DNA of 64,000 nt from Actinobacillus arthritidis (GCF_029774155.1 NZ_CP103833.1:1240001-1304000); one strand, 5' to 3'. Counted from the first letter of the stretch, positions 19,872-31,321 are shown. Made by a program: numbers and translations. The notes: generated from the sequence alone by a model not told the origin.

Positions 19872-20764
19872 TAAGTAAACCTTTTCATATTAATTGCCAA
19901 TTTTGGCGAAATAAATGTAACCATAGCGATAATTAAATGTTTTAAACTATGGCTACGTTTGAACATTTGCAAATAATAACTTGTCGCTTGGCGAGAAAGA
20001 TTCATTGCATAAGGGTAAGCTAAAATATACAGCGAGTTCATTGCAAAATTTGCCGCTTGAGTATCCGTTTTCACATATTTTTGGCGAATCACTTCCAATG
20101 CCAATTCAGTATTGGTGGTATTGGTTGACACGCTGGCACGTTTAGTATGAAAACCACAAATACTAAGCGGTTGATCGACAAATAACGGCGAAAAATTCGG
20201 GTTAGATAGTGCTTTCAATACAAATTCATAATCTTCCAATGATTTTAAATCGGTCGCTAAACTGCCCAATTCAAAAAAGAATGATTTTTTAATACCCAAC
20301 ATCGGCATGCCGCCAATTTTATTGGCTAGCAATATCGCATCTAAATTCAATTTTTCTGGCGGAAGCGGTTTGGTAATATAACTAAATCCTTCATTAACCA
20401 TTACACATTCCGCTGGATGATAAATAAAATTCGCTTGCGGGTGTTGTGTAATATTTTGAGCAAGCACCTCGCATTTTTGATCAGCAAAACGATCATCATC
20501 ATCAAGGAATAATAACCATTCATAACTTGCATGTTCCGCCCCGACATTACGGCTACCAGTCGCCCCTTTGTTCGGATTATTGCGGATTACTTTTACCGTA
20601 AAAGGATATTCTTGCGTTACCGTAACTGGCTGTTGAGAAAAATCATCAACAATAATCACTTCAAAATTTTGTTGCGTTTGTTTGGTTAAGCTCTCCAACA
20701 ATGCCGGAATTTCTTGAGGACGATTGTAAGAAGGCACAATAATACTAAACATTTTTTGCCTCAT
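19871..20764 (-). CDS. Glycosyltransferase family 2
   Basis: 297 residues with an N-terminal GT-A domain: FSIIVPSYNRPQEIPALLESL, FEVIIVDDFS, NPNKGATGSRNVG and the metal-binding LLFLDDDDRF (residues ~88-97). SLEDYEFVLKAL supplies the acidic catalytic region. The C-terminal part is helical and basic, probably membrane-associated. It overlaps the previous gene by 20 bases and the next by one, so it is translated as part of the operon. Sugar donor and linkage cannot be told. Confidence 0.88.
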   Translation of the reverse strand: MRQKMFSIIVPSYNRPQEIPALLESLTKQTQQNFEVIIVDDFSQQPVTVTQEYPFTVKVIRNNPNKGATGSRNVGAEHASYEWLLFLDDDDRFADQKCEVLAQNITQHPQANFIYHPAECVMVNEGFSYITKPLPPEKLNLDAILLANKIGGMPMLGIKKSFFFELGSLATDLKSLEDYEFVLKALSNPNFSPLFVDQPLSICGFHTKRASVSTNTTNTELALEVIRQKYVKTDTQAANFAMNSLYILAYPYAMNLSRQATSYYLQMFKRSHSLKHLIIAMVTFISPKLAINMKRFT

Positions 20765-21945
20765 TCTTGTTGTTAAAAAATACTTTAATTCGACCGCTGG
20801 TTCCGAACAGAGATAAGAACATTAACAAGACGAACATAATGCCCGGATAAGCATAAGTATCCGCCTTAATATTTAACACACTCAATAATGCCAATGTAGA
20901 TAACGTAAATTTCCAACTGCCATTTAACCAGTTATCTGCAACACGTTTAACAAAATATGCGGTAAACATAAAGCATACGAAAATATAGCCGACACCGCCG
21001 TATAAGGCTTGGCGAATAAAGCCCGAATCCGAGCCGCCGTAATAACTACCGCCGTTTACATAATATTGACCATCTCCCATAATTAATTGCTTCACTTCCG
21101 GCATAAATAGATGCTTATTCATTAACGTATCGGTTGAAGAACTCAAACGATCGCCACCATTAATTAAGTTGATTACCGGTTCGAGGGCGTGTTCTACATA
21201 AGGGCGAGTCGGATAGTTATAGGCTAAAAACAGCACTACCGCAAAGAAAAGCAATCATTGCCGTTAAATAATGGCGGCGGAAATAAAGCACCAAACTGAC
21301 GATAGAAAATGTGAGGAAGGTACGTCCGGCAATCAGTCCGATAAACAGCAATAAGAAGACATAAACCGCATTTAGTTTTTCCGTTTTATGATGATATGCC
21401 AATAAAAAATGCAGTAACAGCATATAGAAAATACTTAATGGGAAAAATGCCGAAGAGGTTAAGTTATATAAACGATATTCTTGCTCCGAACCGATAAAGC
21501 GACTTAAATGTCCACGCATTTCAGCGTTAGTGTTTAATGCCAACTCAATAAATAAAGTAATGCCTAATAATGCTAAGAAACCAATCGTTGCCTGTACGCC
21601 AATCCCAATTTTCAGATCACGAATTAAGTGAGATTTGCCCTGTTCGGTTTGATAAAACAAGTTGTAAATCACAATGCCGAAAACAAACGCAATCAGTAAT
21701 TTTGCATACATACTGATTACGCCAAACTCTCGTGTGCCGTTAATCAGAATCGGAATCACCGACAAGCCGATTAATGCAACACAAGCAATTAAACTATCCA
21801 CCGGCACGACAAAACTTTTTTGGGTTTTGGTATACCATTTATAACCTAGCCATAATAACGATAAAAAGCCGGTTAATAAGCTCATTCGTATGATATGGAA
21901 AAACCACGGATCATAAATATAAAAAAGGTTAATCAATGATGTCAT
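20745..21945 (-). CDS. O-antigen polymerase/ligase-like membrane protein, frameshifted
   Basis: A polytopic protein of about 399 residues after correction, with roughly ten hydrophobic segments and a large hydrophilic loop (about residues 255-315). The loop holds TRPYVEHALEPVINL and GGSYYGGSDSGFIRQALYGG, the layout of Wzy polymerases and WaaL ligases. The frame changes at about 21220-21250, in TTGCTTTTCTTTGCGG; removing one T from the T4 run gives MIAFFAVVLFLAYNYP. It lies between the GT25 and GT2 genes. Polymerase versus ligase cannot be decided. Confidence 0.72.
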
Positions 21946-22716
21946 TTATAAATTTCTCTTAATTGCCAATAACTTTTTAAGCGGAAATTTTAATAATTTT
22001 TTTAGCATATTATTTTCAATTGAACCTCGTAAGGTTTCCAAATTACTGACTAAGTTCGGATTTTCAATCGCCATCAGCGGACGCACTACCAAAGTATCAA
22101 TCGCAAATTTTTGTCCGAATAAAATGTAATCGTCTGCTAACCAAAACGGTAAATGATCCGTTTTTTGAGCTAGGAATTTACGGGCGGTCGATTTTTTAAT
22201 TAAATAAGCAACCGTACCGGCAAAATAGTTTTTATACGGATAGGCATAACGATATTCAGTTTCACCGACTTTTTTCTGCATAAAACGGAAGGTGGTCGGA
22301 TAATTGATTGCTAATTCCTTATCATCAAAACTGAGAATTTTTGATTGACCAACCAACACCATATCCGCACTAAGTTTCTCATTGAGTAAAGCGGTCAAAT
22401 TTTGCTGAAAATTTGCGGCAAATAGGCAATCGTCTTCACATACCAATGCATAATCGTCCTCATTAATTGTTTCATCATTGACAATTAATTCATACACACC
22501 TAAATGGCTCATCGTACAACCGATTTCACCTTTAGTGACTTTACGTCCGTAACGTTGTTCAAATTTAGCAAAGTCAAAACGCTGTTCAAGTTCGCTTTGC
22601 TCAACATTCATCGTATTAATTGCACTAAAGATCACAAAATCTGCCGTATCCGGTTGAGAAAAGAAAAGTTCTCTACGTTGAATATCTTTATCGAGAGAGA
22701 TAAGAAATTTTTTCAT
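21946..22716 (-). CDS. Glycosyltransferase family 25
   Basis: 256 residues. GT25 hallmarks are [38 protein letters not shown] and the acidic [12 protein letters not shown] (residues ~89-100), the same blocks as in the GT25 at 2326-3003, though the two differ widely in sequence. It overlaps the flippase gene by four bases (ATGA) and abuts the polymerase-like gene. Probably adds one sugar to the LOS outer core. Confidence 0.85.
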   Translation of the reverse strand: MKKFLISLDKDIQRRELFFSQPDTADFVIFSAINTMNVEQSELEQRFDFAKFEQRYGRKVTKGEIGCTMSHLGVYELIVNDETINEDDYALVCEDDCLFAANFQQNLTALLNEKLSADMVLVGQSKILSFDDKELAINYPTTFRFMQKKVGETEYRYAYPYKNYFAGTVAYLIKKSTARKFLAQKTDHLPFWLADDYILFGQKFAIDTLVVRPLMAIENPNLVSNLETLRGSIENNMLKKLLKFPLKKLLAIKRNL

Positions 22717-23921
22717 TTTGGTTCTGCCGTAGTTTGTATTACAGGGTATTTAAAATAGTAAATAATTGAAATAATCAGACGGGTTAAACTACCGCCGATA
22801 AAGGCATAAGCTACACCATATAACTGCTGATCACGCAATAAATAGAATAATCCGACAAAGACTGCTATTGATAAAATTTGACGAGTAAACAATAAAACTT
22901 GTTTACCTAACAGCAACATATTCTGTGAGAGAATCCAAGAAAGTCCGGCTAAAATCGAATTGATAATAAACCAAATCAATACATCCGCTACTTCGACATA
23001 TTTACTACTAAAGAAAAAGCTAATAATCGGCTCGGCAAGTAAAGGCACTAACACGATTGCACCGATACTCATTAACACGACAACCGCTAACACCGCTTTA
23101 ATTCGGTTTAAATTATTTAATAACCCCGAATAGTAGTAATCCGCCAACATATTAATAAACTTAGTCATTAACGAATCAAAAGCAATACATACCGTATAAA
23201 GCCCAAGTACATAATTACCCATAAACGCCATAATTAAAAATTTATCCAAACTGGAGGTTGTTGCACCAAAAATTTGTAATAAATTTTGCTTCCCCCAAGT
23301 TTTTAAGAAAAACGCACGATCAATTTCAGCCACTTCATTTTCTTTTTTAAAGGACTTATCAATTTTAGCCAAATAAAATAAACAAGCGATAGCCTGAATC
23401 AGGCTGAATAACGTTAAGAGGTAAAGGACAACTTCCAGTTCTTGATCGCCAAATAGCCAATAGGCGGAGCCATAAATTGCCACTAATAAAATCGGCTGTT
23501 GCAAGGTCAGAAGCCGATAGACTTTCATCTTTGGATCGATTTTGCTTTTCTCAAGCGTGATGGTCAAAATTGCAGTCAAAACAACATTGATAATGAACAA
23601 CACATCAAAAGAAGTGAAATCAAACAGCAACATAGCAATATTGGCAACCACAACAGCTAATGCAAGAAACGCTACAAAATAACGCTTCCAATGCAAATAT
23701 TGCTTATTACGCATTGAAAGTGCCATTGCAAAGCCCACACCGCCAGTTGCAATGGTAACGACATAAGAAACAGCGGTAATGAATAACTGATGAGAACCAC
23801 GATCTTGTACGGAAAGCATATGTGCCAAAATAAAGGAACTTACCATCGTAAGTCCCATACTTAACACCGTTACCGTAATCAGTTTTACCAAGTTTTTACT
23901 AATTTTGATAGGTTTTGGCAT
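22713..23921 (-). CDS. Oligosaccharide flippase-like membrane protein (Wzx/MOP type)
   Basis: About 402 residues and some twelve hydrophobic helices, basic N-terminus [20 protein letters not shown]. The pattern of paired helices with [15 protein letters not shown] and [27 protein letters not shown] is typical of polysaccharide flippases. I chose the start at 23921; the frame is open 20 codons further upstream inside the pyruvyltransferase gene. It would move lipid-linked glycans across the inner membrane for the neighbouring polymerase-like protein. Confidence 0.78.
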   Translation of the reverse strand: MPKPIKISKNLVKLITVTVLSMGLTMVSSFILAHMLSVQDRGSHQLFITAVSYVVTIATGGVGFAMALSMRNKQYLHWKRYFVAFLALAVVVANIAMLLFDFTSFDVLFIINVVLTAILTITLEKSKIDPKMKVYRLLTLQQPILLVAIYGSAYWLFGDQELEVVLYLLTLFSLIQAIACLFYLAKIDKSFKKENEVAEIDRAFFLKTWGKQNLLQIFGATTSSLDKFLIMAFMGNYVLGLYTVCIAFDSLMTKFINMLADYYYSGLLNNLNRIKAVLAVVVLMSIGAIVLVPLLAEPIISFFFSSKYVEVADVLIWFIINSILAGLSWILSQNMLLLGKQVLLFTRQILSIAVFVGLFYLLRDQQLYGVAYAFIGGSLTRLIISIIYYFKYPVIQTTAEPK

Positions 23922-24865
23922 AATCAATATCTTTTGTCCATTGCTTGTAATAACCTGTATTTTTTCCGTATGAGTTATCACAGACTTCGTTTGGCGACCC
24001 TAATAAACACGAAAAAATATGCCCGTGTAAACGGCTGGTTACTACTGTATCATAGCTGAGGAATACATCTTGGCGACGACTAATCACATCTAAAGCATGC
24101 TGATACCACAAATCATTGATTTTATTTTTTACAAAGCCTAAATTGAATCGATTTGCCAATTTTGAAATACGGCTACACCATAACTCAAATTTCATATCGC
24201 TCGGTAATAAAATATCGTCCCAATCTTTCACATCATCTAAATTAGGTAATGTTGCCTGAATTTCTGCTTCAATATGACTTTTTTCTACATCTTTACGTAA
24301 GAAATACAACGTTTTACCCGAATGAGAAATGGCTTTCTTAGGCAAATGCCCATAAAGCTGATGAGCCATATCCGGAGAAAGCTGTACTTTATCGGAAAAA
24401 TTCGCTTTCATCATTTCAAACGTCTTAATATCACGTGCAAATAAATGGCAATCTTGATGAGCAGACAAAAATAGTCGCTGATTTTTTCATTGCATCTTCA
24501 CTGGAAAAATGAGCAGTTTGCGGTAATAAAATGATGCGATTATTCGGGAAGGCTTTAACTAGATCTTCCCGCATTTTTTGAATAGAAGGATAAATATCGC
24601 CAAAATTACCACCGCCATGACAAAGAATAGTGGAATTTGGCGTAACAAATTTCTTCGCTTCATTTACATCGAATCCTTGCAGACTGCGACGAAGGCGAAT
24701 ATTGAGATTATAATCTTTAAAAAATTGTTCCGTACCGGCATAGATCAATAAATCCCCTACATTTAAATGCAGAGGATAATCGAAATAAAGGACATCATTT
24801 TTATCTAAAATGAGTGTTTCAATCTTTTGTAATTGTTGTTTTAATGCTAAAAGTGTTTGGTTCAT
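23899..24865 (-). CDS. Polysaccharide pyruvyltransferase-family protein, frameshifted
   Basis: The N-terminal frame has the family's DYPLHLNVGDLLIYAGTE, LCHGGGNFGDIYP and IILLPQTAHFS. The C-terminal frame has HLFARDIKTFEMMK, LSPDMAHQLYG and DTVVTSRLHGHIFSCLLG. The last contains the conserved RLH(G/A)H substrate motif. The break is at 24467-24474, where one base is extra (TTTTTGTCTGC, minus strand). Removing either the T in GTCTGC or one T of the run restores about 321 residues. First gene of the glycan operon. The actual transfer (pyruvate ketal or another group) is not certain. Confidence 0.8.
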
Positions 24866-25020
24866 AAATAAAGCCTATTGAGTAAGACTGAGTTGCTTTG
24901 AAATGTGGCATTTTGACAGAGTAAACTACGGCAAGTTCCACTCAAAAACTTAATAAAAATAAAGTGTGCATTCTACCAATAAATCAAGCAAAATACGCAA
25001 AAATTTTTAGAGGCTTTCTT

Positions 25021-25761
25021 ATGTTTTATCTAGGCAAAATTTTGACCGCTATCGTGCTTCCTCCCTTTAATATTGCCGTTATTTGGCTTTTTTCATTAGT
25101 TTGCTATTGGCTGAATTTCAAAAAAATTAGTTACGGATTAGCTTTTTTAGGTATCGGTTCACTTTATCTATTCAGCACGCCTTATGTTGCAACTAAATTA
25201 ACCGATTCGCTAGTTACCAAAGATAATCTTACTTTAGATGATTATAAAAAAGCCCAAGCGATTGTGGTACTTGGCGGTGGTGTACGAGATAGTAAAGAAA
25301 TCTACAATCAAATTACCGTAGGTAATCAGGCATTGGAACGTATGCGTTATGCCGCTTATTTACAAAAAGAAACTCAGTTACCCATGCTGATTACCGGCAG
25401 TAGTCCGAATGGCACATCTGAAGCGAAAACGATGGCAAATGAATTTCAGTATTTCTTTGGTATTCCGACTAAATGGCTAGAAGAAAAAGCCAAAACTACC
25501 AAAGAAAATGCTCAATTTTCACGTGAAATATTAGCAAAAGACGGCATTAATAAGATTATCCTAGTCACAAATCAATGGCATATGAAGCGAGCTAAAATGT
25601 TATTTGAAAAACAAGGTTTTGAAGTGCTTCCGGCAAGTATCGGACACGGTGTAACCCCAAAAGAATACATCAATTTCGCCTATTTCATACCACAATCCGG
25701 TGCAATGGATAGCATTATGCTCGCTTTAAAAGAATGGTTGGGGTATTGGAAGGAAAAATAG
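25021..25761 (+). CDS. DUF218 envelope protein, ElyC/YdcF-like
   Basis: About 246 residues from MFYLGKILTAIVLPPFN. Two N-terminal membrane helices (residues ~5-25 and ~35-55) are followed by a periplasm-facing DUF218 domain: AIVVLGGGVRDS, MLITGSSPNGTSEAKTMA, TTKENAQFS and ILVTNQWHMKRAKMLFEKQGF. E. coli ElyC, of the same layout, supports peptidoglycan assembly. The frame opens 19 codons earlier, but the start at 25021 fits the family. Divergent from the glycan operon and convergent with priA. Confidence 0.78.
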   Translation: MFYLGKILTAIVLPPFNIAVIWLFSLVCYWLNFKKISYGLAFLGIGSLYLFSTPYVATKLTDSLVTKDNLTLDDYKKAQAIVVLGGGVRDSKEIYNQITVGNQALERMRYAAYLQKETQLPMLITGSSPNGTSEAKTMANEFQYFFGIPTKWLEEKAKTTKENAQFSREILAKDGINKIILVTNQWHMKRAKMLFEKQGFEVLPASIGHGVTPKEYINFAYFIPQSGAMDSIMLALKEWLGYWKEK

Positions 25762-25769
25762 CATAAATT

Positions 25770-25811
25770 AAGCGGTCTAACTTTTGGGGGTCAGATCAAA
25801 TCAGACCGCTT
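25770..25811. terminator. Bidirectional terminator from inverted uptake signals
   Basis: AAGCGGTCT (25770-25778) pairs with AGACCGCTT (25803-25811), followed by a T run, between the convergent elyC-like gene and priA. Confidence 0.7.
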
Positions 25812-25814
25812 TTT

Positions 25815-28030
25815 TTAACCAATTTCTTGCGGATCAATATCTAAGGTTAAACGAATATTGTTTTGTAAACCTAAATTGGCTTTATCTAGATCAAATTGAT
25901 CGATCAACTGTTGTAGTACGCCCCTTGAGCGATGTTGGATTAATAAAAGCCAGCGGTAATGCCCCGCTTTTTTTGCCATTGGTGCAGAAAAAGGCGGTAG
26001 AATTTGAATATTCTGCAGTCCCAATTCATGACTTTTTTGCTGGAAGTAAGCGGTCAAATTTTGCAAAAGATTTACTACTTGCTGATTGTCTTTACCGGTT
26101 GCTCGTAACAACACTTGCGCGACAAACGGCGGCAAGCCCATCACTTTACGCATTTTTAACGCTTCTTGTGCAAATGCCAAATACCCTTGTTCTAACAAAG
26201 TCTTGAGCAACGGATGTTCCGGATAATGAGTTTGTAATACCACTTCGCCCTGCTTTTCCGCTCGTCCGGCACGTCCCGCCACTTGCACATAAAGCTGTGC
26301 CAAACGTTCTTCCGCACGGAAGTCGGTCGAAAACAGTGCCGAATCTACATTCACAATCGCCACTAACGTTACATTCGGAAAATGATGCCCTTTCGCTAAC
26401 ATTTGCGTGCCGATAAGAATTTGACTTTTACCTTCTCGGATATCGTTTAAGTGATTTTCCAATGCCCCTTTACGAGCGGTGGAATCTCGGTCGATACGGC
26501 TAATTTGGTAAGTTGGGAATTGCTCACTTAACACTTGCTCCAACTGTTCCGTCCCCACACCGGTGGTAATCAGATTGGTTGAGCCGCAATGTCCACACTG
26601 GCGAGGAATCACTCGCTGTGAAGAACAGTGATGACAACGCAAGATTTTCTGTTTCTGATGATAAGTGTAAGGTTTTTCACAAGCGTCACATTCACACATC
26701 CAGCCACACTCGTGACAAAGTAAAACCGGTGCAAAGTCGCGGCGATTTAAAAACAACATTACCTGATTTCCTTGTTCCAAATGCTGTTTCAGCATCGCTA
26801 ATAAGCGGTCGGAAAGTCCGGCGGTAATACGCTGTGTTTTTAAATCAATCAGTTGTTGTTTCGCCTGTTGGGCATTACCGGCACGGGCAGTTAAAGATAG
26901 CTCGATAAACTTGCCGTTTTGGGCATTTTGCACGCTTTCCAAACTTGGGGTTGCAGATCCTAAAATGATCGGGATATGTAAATTTTTTGCCCGTAAAATC
27001 GCCAGATCTCTCGCGTGATAACGCCAGCCGTCTTGTTGTTTGAAGGAACTATCATGCTCTTCATCAATAATGATTAAGCCCAATTTCTCAAACTGGCTAA
27101 ACAATGCCGAACGAGTACCAATCACAATCGCACTTTCACCGTTTTTTGCTCGCAACCAAGCATTCAAGCGTTCGGTTTCATTCATATTCGAATGTAGTAC
27201 ATCAATTTCAACATTAAAACGCGCTTTAAATCGTTGTACCGTTTGCGGGGTCAGTCCGATTTCCGGCACTAACACCAACACTTGTTCGCCTCGCTTTAAC
27301 ACCTCTTCAATCACTTGCAGATACACTTCAGTTTTACCCGAACCAGTCACACCGTTTAATAAAAAGGTTTCAAAGCCGTTTTGTACCGTTAAACGGCTAA
27401 CGACCAAGGTTTGCTGTTTATTTAATACCAGTCTATTCTGCAAGTTTACAAGCGGTCGATTTTGCAATTTTTTTTGCCAATGTTGCGGCTCAAACGGCAC
27501 ATTAACCGGTTCGATATAGTTTTTTTCCAATAGCCCTTTCCAAGCCGATTGACTACAAGCGGTCGGTTTTTCAAAAAACTTGCAATTTCCGCTAGTTCTG
27601 CCAATAAATCTTGCTGTTTTTTCGCTCGTCTGTTCTCACCCGAGAGCAATGCCACTCGCCCTGACTCAGTCACCGCAAAATAATCCGGTTGCGATCTTTC
27701 GGTGCTATCGCCGTTACGTAATTTCACCGGCAAAGCATTGATCGCCACTTCACCGATAGGTGCGTGATAATAACGTGTCGCCCAACAAATTAGCATCCAA
27801 ATTTCATCGTCAAAAATCGGTTCTAAATCTAATACCGCTTTAATCGGTTTGATCTTATCTTCAGAAACATCGCTTGTTTTAGGGAAATCCACCACCACGC
27901 CGATTTTCGTTTGATTACCGAAAGGCACTTCAACACGCACGCCTTTAACTGCCGACAAAAACGGCGGCAGTAAATAATCAAAATAACGATGTAACGGCAC
28001 AGGCAATGCCACTCTAACTAGCTTCGACAT
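25815..28030 (-). CDS. priA: Primosomal replication protein N' (helicase PriA), frameshifted
   Basis: PriA restarts collapsed replication forks. The N-terminal DNA-binding domain ([18 protein letters not shown]) is in one frame. The helicase and zinc domain are in another: Walker [13 protein letters not shown], Walker [14 protein letters not shown], a zinc-binding cysteine array ([22 protein letters not shown]) and [14 protein letters not shown]. The frames join at about 27573-27578, where a T run lacks one base. Adding it gives [22 protein letters not shown] in two pieces, then [10 protein letters not shown], and about 738 residues. Loss of PriA is severely deleterious, so an error in the sequence is more likely than a real mutation. 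Confidence 0.93.
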
Positions 28031-28131
28031 AATCTATAAAAATGAAAGGACAATAGCTTATTATCTATTGTCCTATGAGGTTTTGCAAAAAATCATACAA
28101 ATTTGACCGATTGTCATAAAAGCACATTCAA

Positions 28132-28998
28132 TCACTTGCGTGCCAATCTAAAATTATCAATGGTTAATAAAGTAATCGCTAACGCTAAGCAAATCATTAA
28201 CAGATAGGATTTGGAATCCAATACTTCACCGATCATAAACGAAATGCAAAGCATCACCAGCGGTTCCACATAACCGAGTAAACCAAGCACATTGACTGGT
28301 AATAAATTACTGGAGGCAATATATAAAATAAACGCCACACCGTTGACTACGCCGAACAGTGCCAAGAAATAATAGATATGCTGATTGTCAGCAAGAATCG
28401 GTCGCATATCGGTTTGAGCAATAAAATAACCGGCAAACGGCATCACTAACAGCAATTCAACGAAAAAGGTGGCAAGCGTATTAATACCGAAATAGCGGCG
28501 TAGCGTAATGTACAGCGGATAACCAACACCGGCAACAATGGTCGCCCACGAAAACGAACCGGTCAGCCAAATATTGGAAACCACACCGATCACCGCAAAG
28601 CCAAGTGACAGCCATTTTAACAGGGTAAAATGTTCTTTAAACACAATTTTACCCAATGCTACCGCTACAATCGGCAGTAATAAATAACCGATCGAAACTT
28701 CAATCGCTTGTCCGTTATTCGGCGCCCATAAAAATAACCAAAGCTGAATGCCGGTATTCAAAGCAAGCAATAACAGCACCAAGATAAGCGGTGGATTTTG
28801 CTTGATTTTTTGCCAAAGTCGCTGAAATTTCGCCGTTTGTTTAAACAGTAAAATCGCCAATAAAATAAAGGGCGCTAGCACCACAATACGGAAGCCAAAC
28901 ATACTTTCGCCATTGAGCGGACGTAATAAGATCGCAAAGTAATAGCCCAAGCCAAATAAGAAGTTGGCGTTCATACAGCATAAGATGCCCTTTAACAT
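28132..28998 (-). CDS. RarD-like EamA permease, copy 2
   Basis: A 288-residue, ten-helix membrane protein starting MLKGILCCMNANFLFGLGYYFAILL in the first helix. FRIVVLAPFILLAILLF and LLPVNVLGLLGYVEPLVMLCISF match the RarD group of EamA transporters. Its AUG directly follows the stop of the paralogue upstream, and the two share residues along their whole length (LRPL-GES, FLWAPN-G, NVLGLLGY-EP). Substrate unknown. Second gene of a tandem pair after alaA. Confidence 0.78.
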   Translation of the reverse strand: MLKGILCCMNANFLFGLGYYFAILLRPLNGESMFGFRIVVLAPFILLAILLFKQTAKFQRLWQKIKQNPPLILVLLLLALNTGIQLWLFLWAPNNGQAIEVSIGYLLLPIVAVALGKIVFKEHFTLLKWLSLGFAVIGVVSNIWLTGSFSWATIVAGVGYPLYITLRRYFGINTLATFFVELLLVMPFAGYFIAQTDMRPILADNQHIYYFLALFGVVNGVAFILYIASSNLLPVNVLGLLGYVEPLVMLCISFMIGEVLDSKSYLLMICLALAITLLTIDNFRLARK

Positions 28999-29892
28999 TT
29001 AATTCTCCGCGATCACTTTTTTACGCTGTTTTCGGATACTGAAAAGACCGTCTAAAATTAAGAAAAATACTGCGATCACCAAACAAGTCATCAAAAAATA
29101 GGAATTAGGGTCCAATCGCTCACCGATTAAAAATGAAATAATCATCATAAATGTCGGCTCTAAGTAACCTAATAAGCCAAGCACATTAAACGGCAATATG
29201 GTGCTGGCTAACGTATAAGAAAATAGTGCCGAACCACTTACTACGCCTAAAATCGCAATAAAGTAGTAAATATTCGGGTTTTGTGCATAAATAAAATCCA
29301 TATCGGTATTCCAAATAAAATACAGCGAAATTGGAATCAGGAACATAATTTCAAAGATAAAACTATAGATATTACTTAGCTGGAATTTTCGACGAATATG
29401 GAAATAAACCGGATAACCAACAAAAACAAAAACGCCTTCCCAAGAAATACCGCCGGCAAAAATGACGCTATTTAACACACCTAATGTTGCAAAAATAATC
29501 GCCAGCCATTTAACACGGGATAAACTTTCTTTATAAACCAAACGTCCGAAAGCCACCATGACGATCGGCATCAGCAAATAACCCATTGAAACTTCTAAGG
29601 CTTTACCGCTGTTTGGTGCCCACAAGAAAAGCCACATTTGTGAGCCGACAATCGCTGAAGTGATTAAGATAACGAAAATTAAATGCGGTTGTTGTTTCAA
29701 ACGCTTTGCAAACGCAAAAAATTCATGTTGTTTCTTTAATACAAAAATTGCTAAAAACAAAAACGGCAAGGTAACAACCATACGAATGCCGAATAAGCTC
29801 TCGCCGGAAAGCGGGCGTAATAAAGTGGCAAGATAATACATTCCGCCGAATAATGCGGAAGCAGAAAGTGAATAAATAATACCGAGTTGCAT
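28999..29892 (-). CDS. RarD-like EamA permease, copy 1
   Basis: 297 residues, ten predicted helices: MQLGIIYSLSASALFGGMYY, LLRPLSGESLFGIRMVVTLP, MWLFLWAPNSGKALEVSMG and STILPFNVLGLLGYLEPTFM. Basic tail RKQRKKVIAEN. It is a diverged tandem copy of the next gene and adjoins it with no gap, indicating an old duplication rather than a recent one. It could form a heteromeric or specialised exporter with copy 2; that is inference only. Confidence 0.78.
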   Translation of the reverse strand: MQLGIIYSLSASALFGGMYYLATLLRPLSGESLFGIRMVVTLPFLFLAIFVLKKQHEFFAFAKRLKQQPHLIFVILITSAIVGSQMWLFLWAPNSGKALEVSMGYLLMPIVMVAFGRLVYKESLSRVKWLAIIFATLGVLNSVIFAGGISWEGVFVFVGYPVYFHIRRKFQLSNIYSFIFEIMFLIPISLYFIWNTDMDFIYAQNPNIYYFIAILGVVSGSALFSYTLASTILPFNVLGLLGYLEPTFMMIISFLIGERLDPNSYFLMTCLVIAVFFLILDGLFSIRKQRKKVIAEN

Positions 29893-29911
29893 ATAGACAG
29901 ATAAAAGTAAT

Positions 29912-29931
29912 CTGCCCCGTGGATGGGGCAG
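29912..29931 (-). terminator. Hairpin after alaA
   Basis: A 7-bp GC-rich stem (CTGCCCC / GGGGCAG) directly after the alaA stop, read on the minus strand, with a modest T-rich tail. It may only partly separate alaA from the two permease genes. Confidence 0.5.
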
Positions 29932-29939
29932 AGAAAAGA

Positions 29940-31157
29940 TTAAGATTGTTTATAAGTTTTTAAGAAGTTTGCAAGACGTCCCAGCGCTTCTTCAATTTGG
30001 TGCGTATAAGGCAAGGTTACGACACGGAAATGATCTGGTTTATGCCAGTTAAAGCCAGAGCCTTGTACGAGTAACACTCTTTCCGCTTGTAATAAATCAT
30101 AAATAAATTTCGCATCATCTTTAATGCCGTACATTTCCGTATCAATTTTCGGAAACATATAAAGTGCACCTTTTGCTTTTACGCACGAAATCCCTGGAAT
30201 CTGTACTAATAACTCATACATTTTATTACGCTGTTCAAGTAAGCGTCCGCCCGGTAACACAAATTCATCGATACTTTGATAACCGCCTAATGCCGTTTGA
30301 ATAGCGTGTTGCATCGGTGTTGTTGCACATAAACGCATAGAAACCAACATATCCAAGCCTTCAATAAACCCTTTCGCTTGATTTTTCGGCCCGCTTAACA
30401 CCATCCAACCTTGACGGAAACCGGCAACACGATAGGCTTTCGATAAACCGTTATAAGTTACACATAATAAATCCGGTGCAAGTGCGGCAATATGATGGTG
30501 TACTGCACCGTCATAAATAATTTTCTCGTAGATTTCGTCTGCAAAAATCATCAAATTATGTTGACGAGCAATTTCTGCGATCTCAAGTAACATCGAACGG
30601 CTATAAACTGCACCAGTTGGGTTATTCGGATTAATAATTAGAATACCTTTGGTACGCGGCGTGATTTTCGCTTTAATATCTTCAATATCAGGCATCCACT
30701 CATTATCTTCATCGCAAAGATAATGCACCGCTTTACCGCCGGCAAGTGTGGTTGCGGCTGTCCAAAGCGGATAATCCGGCATTGGAATTAACATTTCATC
30801 ACCATCATTCAGTAATGCTTGCATTGACATGGTAATTAATTCCGATACACCGTTACCGATATAGACATCATTCACATCAACACTACGAATCCCCTTTGAC
30901 TGGTAATATTGTACGATCGCTTTACGTGCCGAATACAACCCTTTTGAATCGCAATAGCCTTGTGATTTCGGCAGATTACGAATCACATCGACAACAATTT
31001 CATCAGGTGCTTCAAAACCAAACGGGGCGGGATTACCAATATTCAATTTTAAAATTTTATTACCCTCTTCTTCTAAACGAAGAGCTTCTTTATGAATTGC
31101 GCCACGAATATCGTAACGAACGTTTGCAAGTTTGTCGGATTTAGGGAAACGTTCCAT
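29940..31157 (-). CDS. alaA: Glutamate-pyruvate (alanine) aminotransferase
   Basis: A PLP-dependent class I aminotransferase that makes alanine from pyruvate and glutamate. It is nearly collinear with E. coli AlaA: KLANVRYDIRG, LNIGNPAPFGFEAPDEI, GYCDSKGLYSARKAI, INPNNPTGAVYS, FADEIYEKI. The PLP lysine is in YNGLSKAYRVAGFRQGWM (about K241) and the substrate-binding Arg in HFRVVTLPY. 405 residues, full length. Followed on the same strand by the RarD-like pair. Confidence 0.95.
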   Translation of the reverse strand: MERFPKSDKLANVRYDIRGAIHKEALRLEEEGNKILKLNIGNPAPFGFEAPDEIVVDVIRNLPKSQGYCDSKGLYSARKAIVQYYQSKGIRSVDVNDVYIGNGVSELITMSMQALLNDGDEMLIPMPDYPLWTAATTLAGGKAVHYLCDEDNEWMPDIEDIKAKITPRTKGILIINPNNPTGAVYSRSMLLEIAEIARQHNLMIFADEIYEKIIYDGAVHHHIAALAPDLLCVTYNGLSKAYRVAGFRQGWMVLSGPKNQAKGFIEGLDMLVSMRLCATTPMQHAIQTALGGYQSIDEFVLPGGRLLEQRNKMYELLVQIPGISCVKAKGALYMFPKIDTEMYGIKDDAKFIYDLLQAERVLLVQGSGFNWHKPDHFRVVTLPYTHQIEEALGRLANFLKTYKQS

Positions 31158-31321
31158 GCTGTTTGTCCTGTTTGTTGTTTTAAATAAAATTGTTATTGAT
31201 ATAGAAAATTGTTCAACTTTACTCTGATTCGGTAGGAATTTAAAGAGGAAATGAGCTAAAATAATGACCTTTTTTCATAAGCGCTAAAATTTAGCGGTCA
31301 AATTCTTCAGAAACTTTGCAA

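Noticed and set aside
26579..27519. Plus-strand open frames opposite priA
   Set aside because: They are cysteine/serine-rich shadows of the priA coding strand with no independent start signals.
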